A stretch of 41,760 nucleotides of DNA from positions 1 through 41,760 of the forward strand of contig JAWXUE010000011.1 of the NCBI GenBank assembly GCA_044432925.1, in the 5' to 3' direction. Every line of letters starts with the position of its first letter. The first letter of the stretch is position 1. Positions 24,815-33,041 of this stretch are shown one piece after another. Origin of the DNA: JAWXUE01 sp044432925 (GTDB lineage Bacteria; Bacillota_I; Bacilli_A; Acholeplasmatales; Anaeroplasmataceae). The notes under the pieces were generated by a model. It ran no database searches and was not told where the DNA came from. It was given only the letters and a program-made list of their open reading frames with translations. The position numbers and the translations under genes were made by a program.

Positions 24815-26710
24815 ATGAAAAAATTTTATTTAACACAAGCAATAGCTTATACATCAGGAACACCTCATATAGGTAACGTATATGAAGCTATCTTAGCAGA
24901 TAGTATAGTTAGATACAATAAATTTAGAGGATATGATTGTTATTTTCAAACAGGTTCAGATGAACATGGTCAAAAAATAGAAGAAAAAGCAAAAGAACAA
25001 AATATATCAACACAAGAATTTACTGATAAAGTATCAACAAAAATAAAAGAAATATACGATTTAGTAGATGTAAAGTATGATAGATTCATTAGAACAACAG
25101 ATGCAGATCATAAAAAAGTTGTTCAAGATATTTTCGAAAAGTTATTTAAACAAGGAGATATCTATAAAGGTAATTATGAAGGGAACTATTGTAAGGATTG
25201 TGAATCATTTTTTACAGAAACACAATTAAAAGATAAATGTTGTCCTGATTGTGGTGCTAAAGTAACTTTAGAAAAAGAAGAAGCTTATTTTATGAAGTTA
25301 TCTAAGTATCAAGACAGATTAGTAAAACATATCAAAGATAACCCTGAATTTATCCAACCTGAATCTAGAAAAAATGAAATGTTAAATAATTTCTTAAAAG
25401 ATGATATTCCTGATTTATGTGTATCAAGATCAACATTTACTTGGGGTATACCAGTTAAATTTGATACTAAACATGTAACATATGTTTGGATTGATGCATT
25501 AAGCAATTATATTTCAGGTTTAGGATTTGATATAAATGGTAAACATGGAGAATTATATAAAAAATATTGGCCAGCTGATGTACACATCATAGGTAAAGAT
25601 ATTTTAAGATTCCATACAATTTACTGGCCAATAATATTAATGGCATTAAATGAAGAACTTCCTAAACAAATATTTGGACATCCTTGGATCTTATTTGGAG
25701 AAAACAAAATGAGTAAATCTAAAGGAAATGTATTATATACAAATGAGTTAGTAGATTTATATGGTGTAGATAGAGTAAGATATTATGTGTTACATGAAAT
25801 GCCTTTTGCACAAGATGGAACAATTACTCATGAGTTAATAGTAGAAAGAACAAATACTGATTTAGCTAATACTTTAGGAAACTTAGTAAAAAGAACAATT
25901 ACTATGCAACAAAAGTATTTTCCTAAAGGAATAAAAAATAATAAAGCTGAAACTGAATTTGATAAAGACTTAATAGAAAAATGTAATAACTTAAAAACAA
26001 AAGTAGATTCATTAATGGACCAAGTAAAAGTTAGTGATGCTATAGAAGAAGTTATTGTTGTATTAAGACGAGCAAATAAATATATAGATGAAACAGCACC
26101 TTGGAAATTAGCTGCTGAAGAGAATCAAAAAGATGTATTAGAAAATGTATTATATAACTTATTAGAAACAATAAGAATTACAACAGCATTTATAGAATCA
26201 TTTATACCTAATACTGCACAAAATATATTTAAACAATTAAATACTAAAAATGTATCATATAAAACATTAGAGTTTGGAAAAGAAAAAGGATATAACACTA
26301 ATGATGCTGATATATTATTTAATAGATTAGATATAAAAGATATTCAAAAGAAATTAGAAGAAGAGAAAGAAGTTCAAAAAGTAATGGAAAATACAATTAC
26401 AATAGATGACTTTTCAAAAGTAGAAATAGTTGTGGGAAAAGTATTAGAAAGTAAAAAGCATGAAAATGCTGATAAACTATTAGTATCTATGGTAGACATA
26501 GGAACTGAAGAAAGACAAATAGTTAGTGGAATTGCTGCATATTATTCTCCTGAAGAAATGGTAGGAAAAAATGTTTGTGTTGTAACTAATCTAAAAGAAA
26601 TAGAAATAAGAAAAACAAAATCATATGGAATGATATTATGTGCTCAAGATAACAATACATTAAAGTTAGTAGAAGTTTATGGACTTATTCCAGGAGCAAA
26701 AGTTAAATAA
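24815..26710 (+). CDS. metG: Methionyl-tRNA synthetase
   Basis: 631 residues. The HIGH motif reads HIGN (18-21) and KMSKS is intact (NKMSKSKGNV, about 298-307). A connective-domain zinc knuckle has two cysteine pairs (CKDC and CPDC). The C-terminal EMAP/Trbp111-like tRNA-binding domain (about 530-631) includes VEIVVGKVLESKKHENADKL. GGCGGAGG precedes the start. No T-box leader fits into the 15-base gap upstream. Confidence 0.96.
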   Translation: MKKFYLTQAIAYTSGTPHIGNVYEAILADSIVRYNKFRGYDCYFQTGSDEHGQKIEEKAKEQNISTQEFTDKVSTKIKEIYDLVDVKYDRFIRTTDADHKKVVQDIFEKLFKQGDIYKGNYEGNYCKDCESFFTETQLKDKCCPDCGAKVTLEKEEAYFMKLSKYQDRLVKHIKDNPEFIQPESRKNEMLNNFLKDDIPDLCVSRSTFTWGIPVKFDTKHVTYVWIDALSNYISGLGFDINGKHGELYKKYWPADVHIIGKDILRFHTIYWPIILMALNEELPKQIFGHPWILFGENKMSKSKGNVLYTNELVDLYGVDRVRYYVLHEMPFAQDGTITHELIVERTNTDLANTLGNLVKRTITMQQKYFPKGIKNNKAETEFDKDLIEKCNNLKTKVDSLMDQVKVSDAIEEVIVVLRRANKYIDETAPWKLAAEENQKDVLENVLYNLLETIRITTAFIESFIPNTAQNIFKQLNTKNVSYKTLEFGKEKGYNTNDADILFNRLDIKDIQKKLEEEKEVQKVMENTITIDDFSKVEIVVGKVLESKKHENADKLLVSMVDIGTEERQIVSGIAAYYSPEEMVGKNVCVVTNLKEIEIRKTKSYGMILCAQDNNTLKLVEVYGLIPGAKVK

Positions 26711-26711
26711 A

Positions 26712-27599
26712 ATGAAAAATGTAGTAAAAATAGAATATAAAAGATTTTTAATAATATCATTAGCATCTGTAATATATTCATTAGGATTAATATGGTTTTT
26801 ACAACCTGGTAGTTTATATTCAGGTGGAGTAGTCGGATTAGTCCAATTAATATTAAACATCATTGCTAAAGCAACAGGTGAAACATATGCGATAGGGGTA
26901 TTTATCTTTGTTATAAACATTCCATTATTATATATAGCATTTAAATATGTATCATTTAAATTTGCTATATATTCATTATTATCAATTGTAATACAATCGA
27001 TAATGGGTTTAGGATTTATAAATGTAATAGATTTTCAAATAAACGTTGTAGGTGAGCAATATAATCAATTAATGTTAGCATTAATAGGTGGTGGTATGAT
27101 CGGTATCGGTGGAGCATTAGCACTAAGATTCGGTGGTTCAACTGGTGGTCTTGATATAATTGCTCAAGCCTTTGCATTAAAAAAAGAATTATCAATTGGA
27201 GTTAGTTCTTTAATATTTAATTTCTCAATTGCTTTAATAGGTGGTTTTGTATTACAGAGTTGGGCAATAGTATTTTATACAATAATAAGAATTGTTGTTA
27301 CATCAATAGTAACTGATAAAATACATACAATATATAATCATCTTAAAGTTGAAATAATAACTGAAAAAGGTGAAGAAATAAGTTCTATGATAATGAGAGA
27401 ATCAGGACATGGAGTAACAGTAGTAAATGCTGAGGGTGGATATACACATAAAAAGAAATTTATTTTAGAAATAGTGTTATCTTCATTTCAACTTTATCCT
27501 ATAATTGAATTAGCAAAAGAGATAGACCCTAATGTATTTATAATAACTACACCTGTAAAAAGGTTAGTAGGTAATTTCAAAAAAAGAACAATTGCATAA
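26712..27599 (+). CDS. YitT-family membrane protein
   Basis: 295 residues. About five to six membrane segments in the first 210 residues include GGSTGGLDIIAQ, the YitT signature, and a soluble C-terminal DUF2179-type domain follows. The frame extends back to 26679 inside metG, but the ATG at 26712 gives the usual short basic N-terminus before the first helix and is preferred; neither has an ideal ribosome binding site. The family function is unknown. Confidence 0.82.
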   Translation: MKNVVKIEYKRFLIISLASVIYSLGLIWFLQPGSLYSGGVVGLVQLILNIIAKATGETYAIGVFIFVINIPLLYIAFKYVSFKFAIYSLLSIVIQSIMGLGFINVIDFQINVVGEQYNQLMLALIGGGMIGIGGALALRFGGSTGGLDIIAQAFALKKELSIGVSSLIFNFSIALIGGFVLQSWAIVFYTIIRIVVTSIVTDKIHTIYNHLKVEIITEKGEEISSMIMRESGHGVTVVNAEGGYTHKKKFILEIVLSSFQLYPIIELAKEIDPNVFIITTPVKRLVGNFKKRTIA

Positions 27600-27614
27600 G
27601 AGAGGATGAATTAG

Positions 27615-28121
27615 ATGTTATTTTTAATAGTTATACTAGTAATCGGATTAATAGCTTTATCAATAAAATTATTTTTAAAAAATAAACAAAATAATGTAAA
27701 AGGAATAAGAGTAGACGATGTTAAAGTAGAAGTAGAAGTTCAAGCAATAAAAACTATACCTACAGCAAAAGAAAAAAAAGTTGAAATAATGCCTGTTGAA
27801 GAAACACAACAAATAAATTTAGTTAATAAGTTTGTTAAAGTTGAAGAAAAAGATATTTATAAACAAGAAGTTGAAGAAGTAGTTACTATAAAAAGAATAA
27901 ATCAATTCGGAACTCCTAAAGAAAAAGAGAATTTAACTTCAGACAATAAAAGTATTGGTACAGTTGATGTTACTGACACTTTTGGTAAAGCAAAAGAATT
28001 AGATTTATATATACCTGAGGAAAAAACTGGTAGTATTACAGTAATAAATAAATTAGAAAAAGTAAAAGAAAAAGAAGAAGTTATTTTTGAACAAACACAT
28101 AAAGTAGATGTTTTACGATAA
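27615..28121 (+). CDS. Membrane-anchored short repeat protein
   Basis: 168 residues, not a recognised family. Residues 2-20 form one hydrophobic anchor, followed by KNKQNNVKGIRVDD. By the positive-inside rule the rest should be cytoplasmic. About four degenerate copies of the 24-residue motif of the next gene follow (for example VTDTFGKAKELDLYI), in a highly charged Lys/Glu-rich context. The shared KGIRV and repeat motif make it a shorter paralogue of the 28162 gene without its C-terminal domains. GAGGATG precedes the start. Confidence 0.65.
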   Translation: MLFLIVILVIGLIALSIKLFLKNKQNNVKGIRVDDVKVEVEVQAIKTIPTAKEKKVEIMPVEETQQINLVNKFVKVEEKDIYKQEVEEVVTIKRINQFGTPKEKENLTSDNKSIGTVDVTDTFGKAKELDLYIPEEKTGSITVINKLEKVKEKEEVIFEQTHKVDVLR

Positions 28122-28161
28122 ATTAACATAATTTATTATAAGTTATAGAAAAGAGGATAAT

Positions 28162-30597
28162 ATGACAATTACAATAATTATTGCATCAACATTAGCAGTA
28201 TTTGGTATTATAGTTTTATTAGCATTCAAATCAACAAAAAATAAAGGTATTCGTGTTAAAGATGAAGAATCTCACGGTACTATTGATATGTACGATTATT
28301 TCGGAAAAGCAGTAGCGAAAGAAGATATTTATAATGAAGTTGAAAATGGTGGTATTATAATATACGATCAATTCGGTAAAGCAATTGCTAAAGAAGTAAT
28401 TTTAAGAGATGCACCTAGTGGTAATATTGATATGTATGATAAATTCGGTAAAGCAATACCAAAAGAAATGCTTTTAACAAAAGAAGTAACACCACAAATA
28501 GAAGTACAAGATAAATTCGGAAAAGCAGTAGCAAAAGAAGATATCTATAATGAAATTAAAAATGGAAATATCGAAGTATACGATATAAATGGAACAGTTA
28601 TTCCAAAAGAAGAAGTGTTAACTGAAGGTTCAAAAGGAACAATTGAAGTATATGATCAATTTGGTAAAGCAATACCGAAAGAAGTATTAGTAGAAACAGT
28701 AACTACTACAGTAGAAGTAACAGAAGAAACAACAGAAGAAACAAAAGAAAAAACGGATATTGTAGAAGAAACAACTTATGAAATAGAAGTACAAGATAAA
28801 TTTGGTAAAGCAGTAGCAAAAGAAGAAATCTATAATGAAATTAAAAATGGAAATATCGAAGTATACGATATAAATGGAAAATCTATTTCAAAAGAAGAAG
28901 TATTAAATGAAGGTTCAAAAGGAACAATTGAAGTATACGATCAATTTGGTAAAGCAATACCAAAAGAAGTATTAGTAGAAACAGTAACTACTACAGTAGA
29001 AGTAACAGAAGAAACAACAGAAGAAACGGAAACTGTAGAAACATCGGAAACTGTAGAAGAAACAACAGTTGTTGAAGTGTTAGATATCGAAGGAAACGTT
29101 GTACCTAAGGAAAATATTTGTAATGAAATAGTTTTTGGGAATATTGAAGTATACGATATAAATCAAACAATAATATCTAAAGAAACAATATTAAAAGAAG
29201 CACCATTAGGAACAATAACAATGTACACAAAAGAAGGTGTATTAATACCTAATGAATTAATAGTTGTTGAAGAGAAATATAATTTCTCTGAAATAACAGA
29301 AAAACAAATATCATTAAAACAAAGTCAACCTGGAGTAATAACAGTAGAAGATCAATTTGGAAATCCAGTTGAAAAAGAAGATATATTAGTTGAAGTTGCT
29401 AGAGGAACAATAATAATACAAGATGTTGAAGGAAATACTATAACTGAAGAAGAAGTAGAAACAATCATTTCAACAACTACATTTAATATAATAGATAAAT
29501 ATGGACAAGCAATAGCTAAAGAAGTAATCTTAAATGATCAACAAGAAGTACAAATGGCTGTTATCGAAGAGTTTCCTGAAGTAGTAGTTGTAGATGAAAA
29601 AGATTATAGACCATTGTTATCATTAGATGATACTGATGATGAAGATGAAGAAATCATTGAAGAAGATGAAGAAGATGAAGAAGAAACAGAAACTGAAGAG
29701 ACTTCATCAGAAGAAATGGTTACAGCTAGAATATCTCAACAAACAGGAAAAATGATTTTAATAAGATATAAAAAATCATTTTCAGCAAGATTAAACTTAA
29801 CAGAAGATATAAACAAAGATTATCATACTGCTATTAAAAATAAATTATTATCATATAAAAAAGTTAATGGTAGAGTATCATGGAATCATGAAGCTTATAA
29901 CTTTGGAAGAAAACAAGCTGCAAAAATAAATGTAAGAGGAAAATCAGTATTCTTATATCTAGCTTTAAGTCCAGAAGATTATGTAGATACAAAATATAGA
30001 TTTAAAGATTGTAGTTATATTAAAAAATATGAACAATTACCAGTAAGATTAAAAATTAAATCAAAACGTGGATTAAAATATGCATTTGAATTAATCGAAC
30101 AAACTATGGAGAAATTAGAAACAGTACCTAACTTAAAATATGTACCAGTAAGTTTCTATGAAAAAAATAGAGGATTTGATGCTTTACTAGATGAAGGATT
30201 AATCAAAGAAATAATTGATTCAAAAACATATGAAAACTTAACTGAAATAAACAAAGAGTTTTTAGATAGTAATAAAATAAGAAGTATTGATTTAGAAACA
30301 ATAAAAAATATAGAAATTAATGAAGAAGTATATAATGAAATAATTCAAACAATAAAAAGACCAGTGCAAGATGGTAAAAAAGATATAATCAATATAGATA
30401 CAATATCTAAATATTATAAAAACAAAGAATTAGTCTCATTACAAACATTAAAAGAAAAGAAATTAATAAAAAATAATATAGCAAGTGTTAAATGTTTAGC
30501 ACGTGGTACATTAGATAAAAAATTAATATTCGAATTAGATTCATATAGTAAAGATGCAATTAAAATGATCTTAATTACAGGTGGAAAAATTCAATAA
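28162..30597 (+). CDS. Membrane-anchored repeat protein with an L15-like C-terminal segment
   Basis: 811 residues, not a recognised family. In order: one membrane anchor (2-22) followed by KSTKNKGIRVK, suggesting a cytoplasmic body; about fifteen repeats of some 24 residues (38 to about 465) with consensus GxIxVYDxFGKAIxKE; an Asp/Glu-rich stretch (about 489-517); a basic domain (about 519-655) with RYKKSFSARL and NVRGKSVFLYLAL; a linker; and a final 70 residues (742-811) that align by eye with the C-terminal part of L15 (LDKKL..SYSKDAI..ITGGKI against LNKKL..KFSKSAA..AAGGSV). It may be a scaffold that touches RNA or ribosomes, but that is inference. GAGGATAAT precedes the ATG. Confidence 0.8.
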   Translation: MTITIIIASTLAVFGIIVLLAFKSTKNKGIRVKDEESHGTIDMYDYFGKAVAKEDIYNEVENGGIIIYDQFGKAIAKEVILRDAPSGNIDMYDKFGKAIPKEMLLTKEVTPQIEVQDKFGKAVAKEDIYNEIKNGNIEVYDINGTVIPKEEVLTEGSKGTIEVYDQFGKAIPKEVLVETVTTTVEVTEETTEETKEKTDIVEETTYEIEVQDKFGKAVAKEEIYNEIKNGNIEVYDINGKSISKEEVLNEGSKGTIEVYDQFGKAIPKEVLVETVTTTVEVTEETTEETETVETSETVEETTVVEVLDIEGNVVPKENICNEIVFGNIEVYDINQTIISKETILKEAPLGTITMYTKEGVLIPNELIVVEEKYNFSEITEKQISLKQSQPGVITVEDQFGNPVEKEDILVEVARGTIIIQDVEGNTITEEEVETIISTTTFNIIDKYGQAIAKEVILNDQQEVQMAVIEEFPEVVVVDEKDYRPLLSLDDTDDEDEEIIEEDEEDEEETETEETSSEEMVTARISQQTGKMILIRYKKSFSARLNLTEDINKDYHTAIKNKLLSYKKVNGRVSWNHEAYNFGRKQAAKINVRGKSVFLYLALSPEDYVDTKYRFKDCSYIKKYEQLPVRLKIKSKRGLKYAFELIEQTMEKLETVPNLKYVPVSFYEKNRGFDALLDEGLIKEIIDSKTYENLTEINKEFLDSNKIRSIDLETIKNIEINEEVYNEIIQTIKRPVQDGKKDIINIDTISKYYKNKELVSLQTLKEKKLIKNNIASVKCLARGTLDKKLIFELDSYSKDAIKMILITGGKIQ
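28267..29550 (+). repeat. Tandem array coding about fifteen 24-residue repeats
   Basis: The encoded units begin with Gly-x-Ile, then Tyr-Asp, Phe-Gly-Lys-Ala and Lys-Glu at fixed spacing. Units alternate in type (YDQFGKAIPKE and YDINGxxIxKE), and two have long Thr/Glu-rich tails. Copies become more divergent toward the 3' end. Confidence 0.85.
28498..29027 (+). repeat. Direct duplication of a 285-base unit
   Basis: 28498-28742 is repeated at 28783-29027 with few differences, an exact offset of 285 bases (95 codons). It is a recent in-frame duplication of three protein repeats plus a Thr/Glu tail and is a likely site for copy-number change. Confidence 0.85.
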
Positions 30598-30608
30598 TAT
30601 AAAAGTAG

Positions 30609-30640
30609 AATAAAGAGTGTAAATTTACACTCTTTATTTT
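30609..30640 (+). terminator. Terminator after the repeat-protein gene
   Basis: A 30-base perfect palindrome (30609-30623 with 30624-30638) ending in a T run. It separates the repeat protein from the acidic orphan gene. Confidence 0.85.
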
Positions 30641-30641
30641 G

Positions 30642-30670
30642 TTGTTTAATGAAATATTTTGTTGTAAAAT
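30642..30670 (+). promoter_or_regulatory. Probable promoter of the acidic orphan gene
   Basis: TTGTTT (30642-30647) and TAAAAT (30665-30670) with a 17-base spacer, placed between a terminator and the gene's ribosome binding site. AT-richness makes chance matches likely, so confidence is moderate. Confidence 0.45.
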
Positions 30671-30697
30671 ATAAATATAAAAAAGGAGAATTCTAAA

Positions 30698-31261
30698 ATG
30701 ACAAAAGAAGAAAGATTAGTAGAATTATTATATAGTAAGGGAAAAGGTTCATCTAGTGAAGTTGAATACTTAGTAGAAAGAAAAATAAGTAAATTTTTAG
30801 TATCATACTTTCAAGGTGATGGTTGTGGATATTTTGTTGCTGATGGTACAAGTGAATATGATTTAATGTCTAATTTAGAATCATTATTAAAAGATACAAA
30901 TATTCATTTAACAAGAGATGAAAATAGAAAGCTATTAGATGATATGGGAGAATTTAGAGGATATGAAGATATGATGGAATGTGCATCAGAGTTCTTCGGT
31001 CAATATGGTTATTCTTTAGTGTGGTTACACGGAGAAATTGACTATGATTATGATGAAGAATTAGAAGATGCAGAAGAATTAGAAGAAGAGTTTGATGAAG
31101 ATGGATTCCCTGAGAATTGCTACTTTGAATTATGTTATGGAGATAACACTCCAGATGATATGGTGTATGCTCTTAAAATAGTAAAAAATGAAGATATAAA
31201 TGAATTAGAAATGTTAATAGATGATTTATTACCAGATAATATGTTTGTTAGAGTATTTTAA
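30698..31261 (+). CDS. Acidic protein of unknown function
   Basis: 187 residues, not recognised. It has no signal peptide or membrane segment. A strongly acidic stretch (about 112-132) lies in the second half, with aromatic residues around CYFELCYGDN. The gene has AAAGGAG seven to eight bases before the ATG and stands alone between two strong terminators, so it is a single-gene unit. It may be a cytosolic small-domain protein; nothing around it hints at a function. Confidence 0.65.
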   Translation: MTKEERLVELLYSKGKGSSSEVEYLVERKISKFLVSYFQGDGCGYFVADGTSEYDLMSNLESLLKDTNIHLTRDENRKLLDDMGEFRGYEDMMECASEFFGQYGYSLVWLHGEIDYDYDEELEDAEELEEEFDEDGFPENCYFELCYGDNTPDDMVYALKIVKNEDINELEMLIDDLLPDNMFVRVF

Positions 31262-31270
31262 ATAATAATA

Positions 31271-31306
31271 AAAGTTAGTATATCATTTGATATATTAACT
31301 TTTTTC
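31271..31306 (+). terminator. Terminator after the acidic orphan gene
   Basis: A 15-bp stem (31271-31285 with 31288-31302), one G-T pair, followed by a T run. It begins nine bases after the stop. Confidence 0.82.
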
Positions 31307-31329
31307 TTATATAAAAAACAACTAAATTA

Positions 31330-31338
31330 TGTTATTAT
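31330..31338 (+). promoter_or_regulatory. Possible extended -10 promoter for fhs
   Basis: TGTTATTAT, a -10-like hexamer with a TGn extension, lies about 35 bases before the fhs start and downstream of a terminator. No -35 element is convincing. Confidence 0.3.
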
Positions 31339-31373
31339 ATAAATATAAATAATTTATTGAAAGGGTGATTAAT

Positions 31374-33029
31374 ATGACAGATTTAGAAATATCACAAAAA
31401 GCTAAAATACTTCCTATTACAGATATTGCTAAAAAGATAAATGTAAGTGAGGATGCATTATATTGTTATGGAAAACATATAGCAAAAATAAATGTTAATC
31501 AACTTTCAAAAGAAGATAAAAATGGAAAAGTTATACTAGTAACAGCAATCTCACCTACTCCTGCTGGAGAAGGTAAATCAACAACAACAATAGGGCTTGC
31601 TGACGCGCTAAATTGCTTAAATAAAAATACTATAGTTGCATTAAGAGAACCATCATTTGGACCAGTATTAGGAATGAAAGGTGGAGCTTGTGGTGGAGGT
31701 TATGCTCAAGTTATACCAATGGAAGATATTAATTTACATTTCACTGGGGATATACATGCAATCACAACAGCAAACAATGCAATTGCTGCTATTGTTGATA
31801 ATCATATCCACCAAGGAAATGAATTGAATATCGATATTAATAAAATAATCTTTAAAAGAGTAATGGATATGAATGATAGAGTGTTACGTAACATTACAGT
31901 TGGTTTAGGTAGTGATGCTAATGGAGTAATGCGTGATGATCACTTTGATATAAGTGTAGCATCTGAAGTAATGGCAATATTATGTTTATCAACAGACTTA
32001 GAAGATTTTAAAAATAAAATAAATAAAATAGTAATTGGATATAGTACTGATAATAAAGCTATAACTGTTAAAGACTTAGGATGTAGTGGAGCAATAGCAG
32101 TTATAATGAAAGATGCTATTAAACCTAACTTAGTACAAACATTAGAACATACACCTGTTTTAATTCATGGTGGACCATTTGCTAATATTGCTCATGGATG
32201 TAACAGTATCATAGCAACTAAAACAGCAATGAAGTTAGCTGACTATGTTGTAACAGAAGCTGGATTTGGTGCTGATTTAGGTGCTGAGAAGTTTTTAAAC
32301 ATTAAATGTAACCAAGCTAATATAAATCCTAGTGCTGTTGTAATAGTAGCTACTATAAGAGCTTTAAAGATGCAAGGTGGAGTAGAGAAAGCTGATTTAA
32401 ATATTGAAAACAAAGAAGCTTTATTAAAAGGTATATCTAACTTAGAAAGACATATAGAAAATATTTCTAAATTTAACTTACCATATGTAATAGCAATAAA
32501 TAAATTTAATACAGATACAAATGAAGAAATTAATACATTATTAGCATGGGCAAAAGAAAATAACCATGAAATAAGTTTATCTGAAGTATTTAATGAAGGA
32601 AGCAAAGGTGCAATTGATTTAGCTAATAAAGTATTAAGTAAAATAAATGACAAAACTAAATTAAAACCATTATATAAAAATGAAGATAGTATTAAAAATA
32701 AAATAACAACAATATGTACACAAATATATTGTGCTAAAGAAGTAGTGTTTACAGATAAAGTATTAAAACAAATAGAAGACTTTGAAAAAAGAGGTTGGGG
32801 TAATCTAGCAATATGTATGGCTAAAACACAATATTCTTTTTCAGATAATGCAAAGTTATTAGGAGCACCTAATGACCATACAATAACTATTAAAAATTTA
32901 AAACCATCTATTGGTGCTGGATTTATTGTTTGTTTAACATCAGCAATAATGACTATGCCTGGATTACCAAAAACTCCAGCAGCATTAAACATGGATATTA
33001 TTGATAATAAAATAAAAGGACTATTTTAA
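31374..33029 (+). CDS. fhs: Formate-tetrahydrofolate ligase
   Basis: 551 residues. It makes 10-formyl-tetrahydrofolate from formate, ATP and tetrahydrofolate. TPAGEGKSTTTIGL is the P-loop-like ATP site, and REPSFGPVLGMKGGA and GCAxxK-region equivalents are typical of Fhs. A GTG at 31365 is in frame, but the GGGTGA binding site overlaps it; the ATG at 31374 is the better start. It is 12 bases from purB, so the pair supply purine synthesis. Confidence 0.95.
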   Translation: MTDLEISQKAKILPITDIAKKINVSEDALYCYGKHIAKINVNQLSKEDKNGKVILVTAISPTPAGEGKSTTTIGLADALNCLNKNTIVALREPSFGPVLGMKGGACGGGYAQVIPMEDINLHFTGDIHAITTANNAIAAIVDNHIHQGNELNIDINKIIFKRVMDMNDRVLRNITVGLGSDANGVMRDDHFDISVASEVMAILCLSTDLEDFKNKINKIVIGYSTDNKAITVKDLGCSGAIAVIMKDAIKPNLVQTLEHTPVLIHGGPFANIAHGCNSIIATKTAMKLADYVVTEAGFGADLGAEKFLNIKCNQANINPSAVVIVATIRALKMQGGVEKADLNIENKEALLKGISNLERHIENISKFNLPYVIAINKFNTDTNEEINTLLAWAKENNHEISLSEVFNEGSKGAIDLANKVLSKINDKTKLKPLYKNEDSIKNKITTICTQIYCAKEVVFTDKVLKQIEDFEKRGWGNLAICMAKTQYSFSDNAKLLGAPNDHTITIKNLKPSIGAGFIVCLTSAIMTMPGLPKTPAALNMDIIDNKIKGLF

Positions 33030-33041
33030 GGAGTAATTAAA

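Noticed and set aside
28122..28161. Promoter between the two repeat-protein genes (TTAACA with TTATAG)
   Set aside because: The spacer would be only about 14 bases; no convincing pair is present, so the genes are treated as one transcript.
28267..29550. CRISPR-like or mobile repeat array
   Set aside because: The repeats are in frame with codon-wise spacing inside one gene, are degenerate, and have no unique spacers or terminal inverted repeats.
32243..32992. Long open frame (249 codons) on the minus strand inside fhs
   Set aside because: It lies wholly antisense to a well-conserved gene, has no ribosome binding site, and its product resembles no family; it reflects codon bias of fhs.
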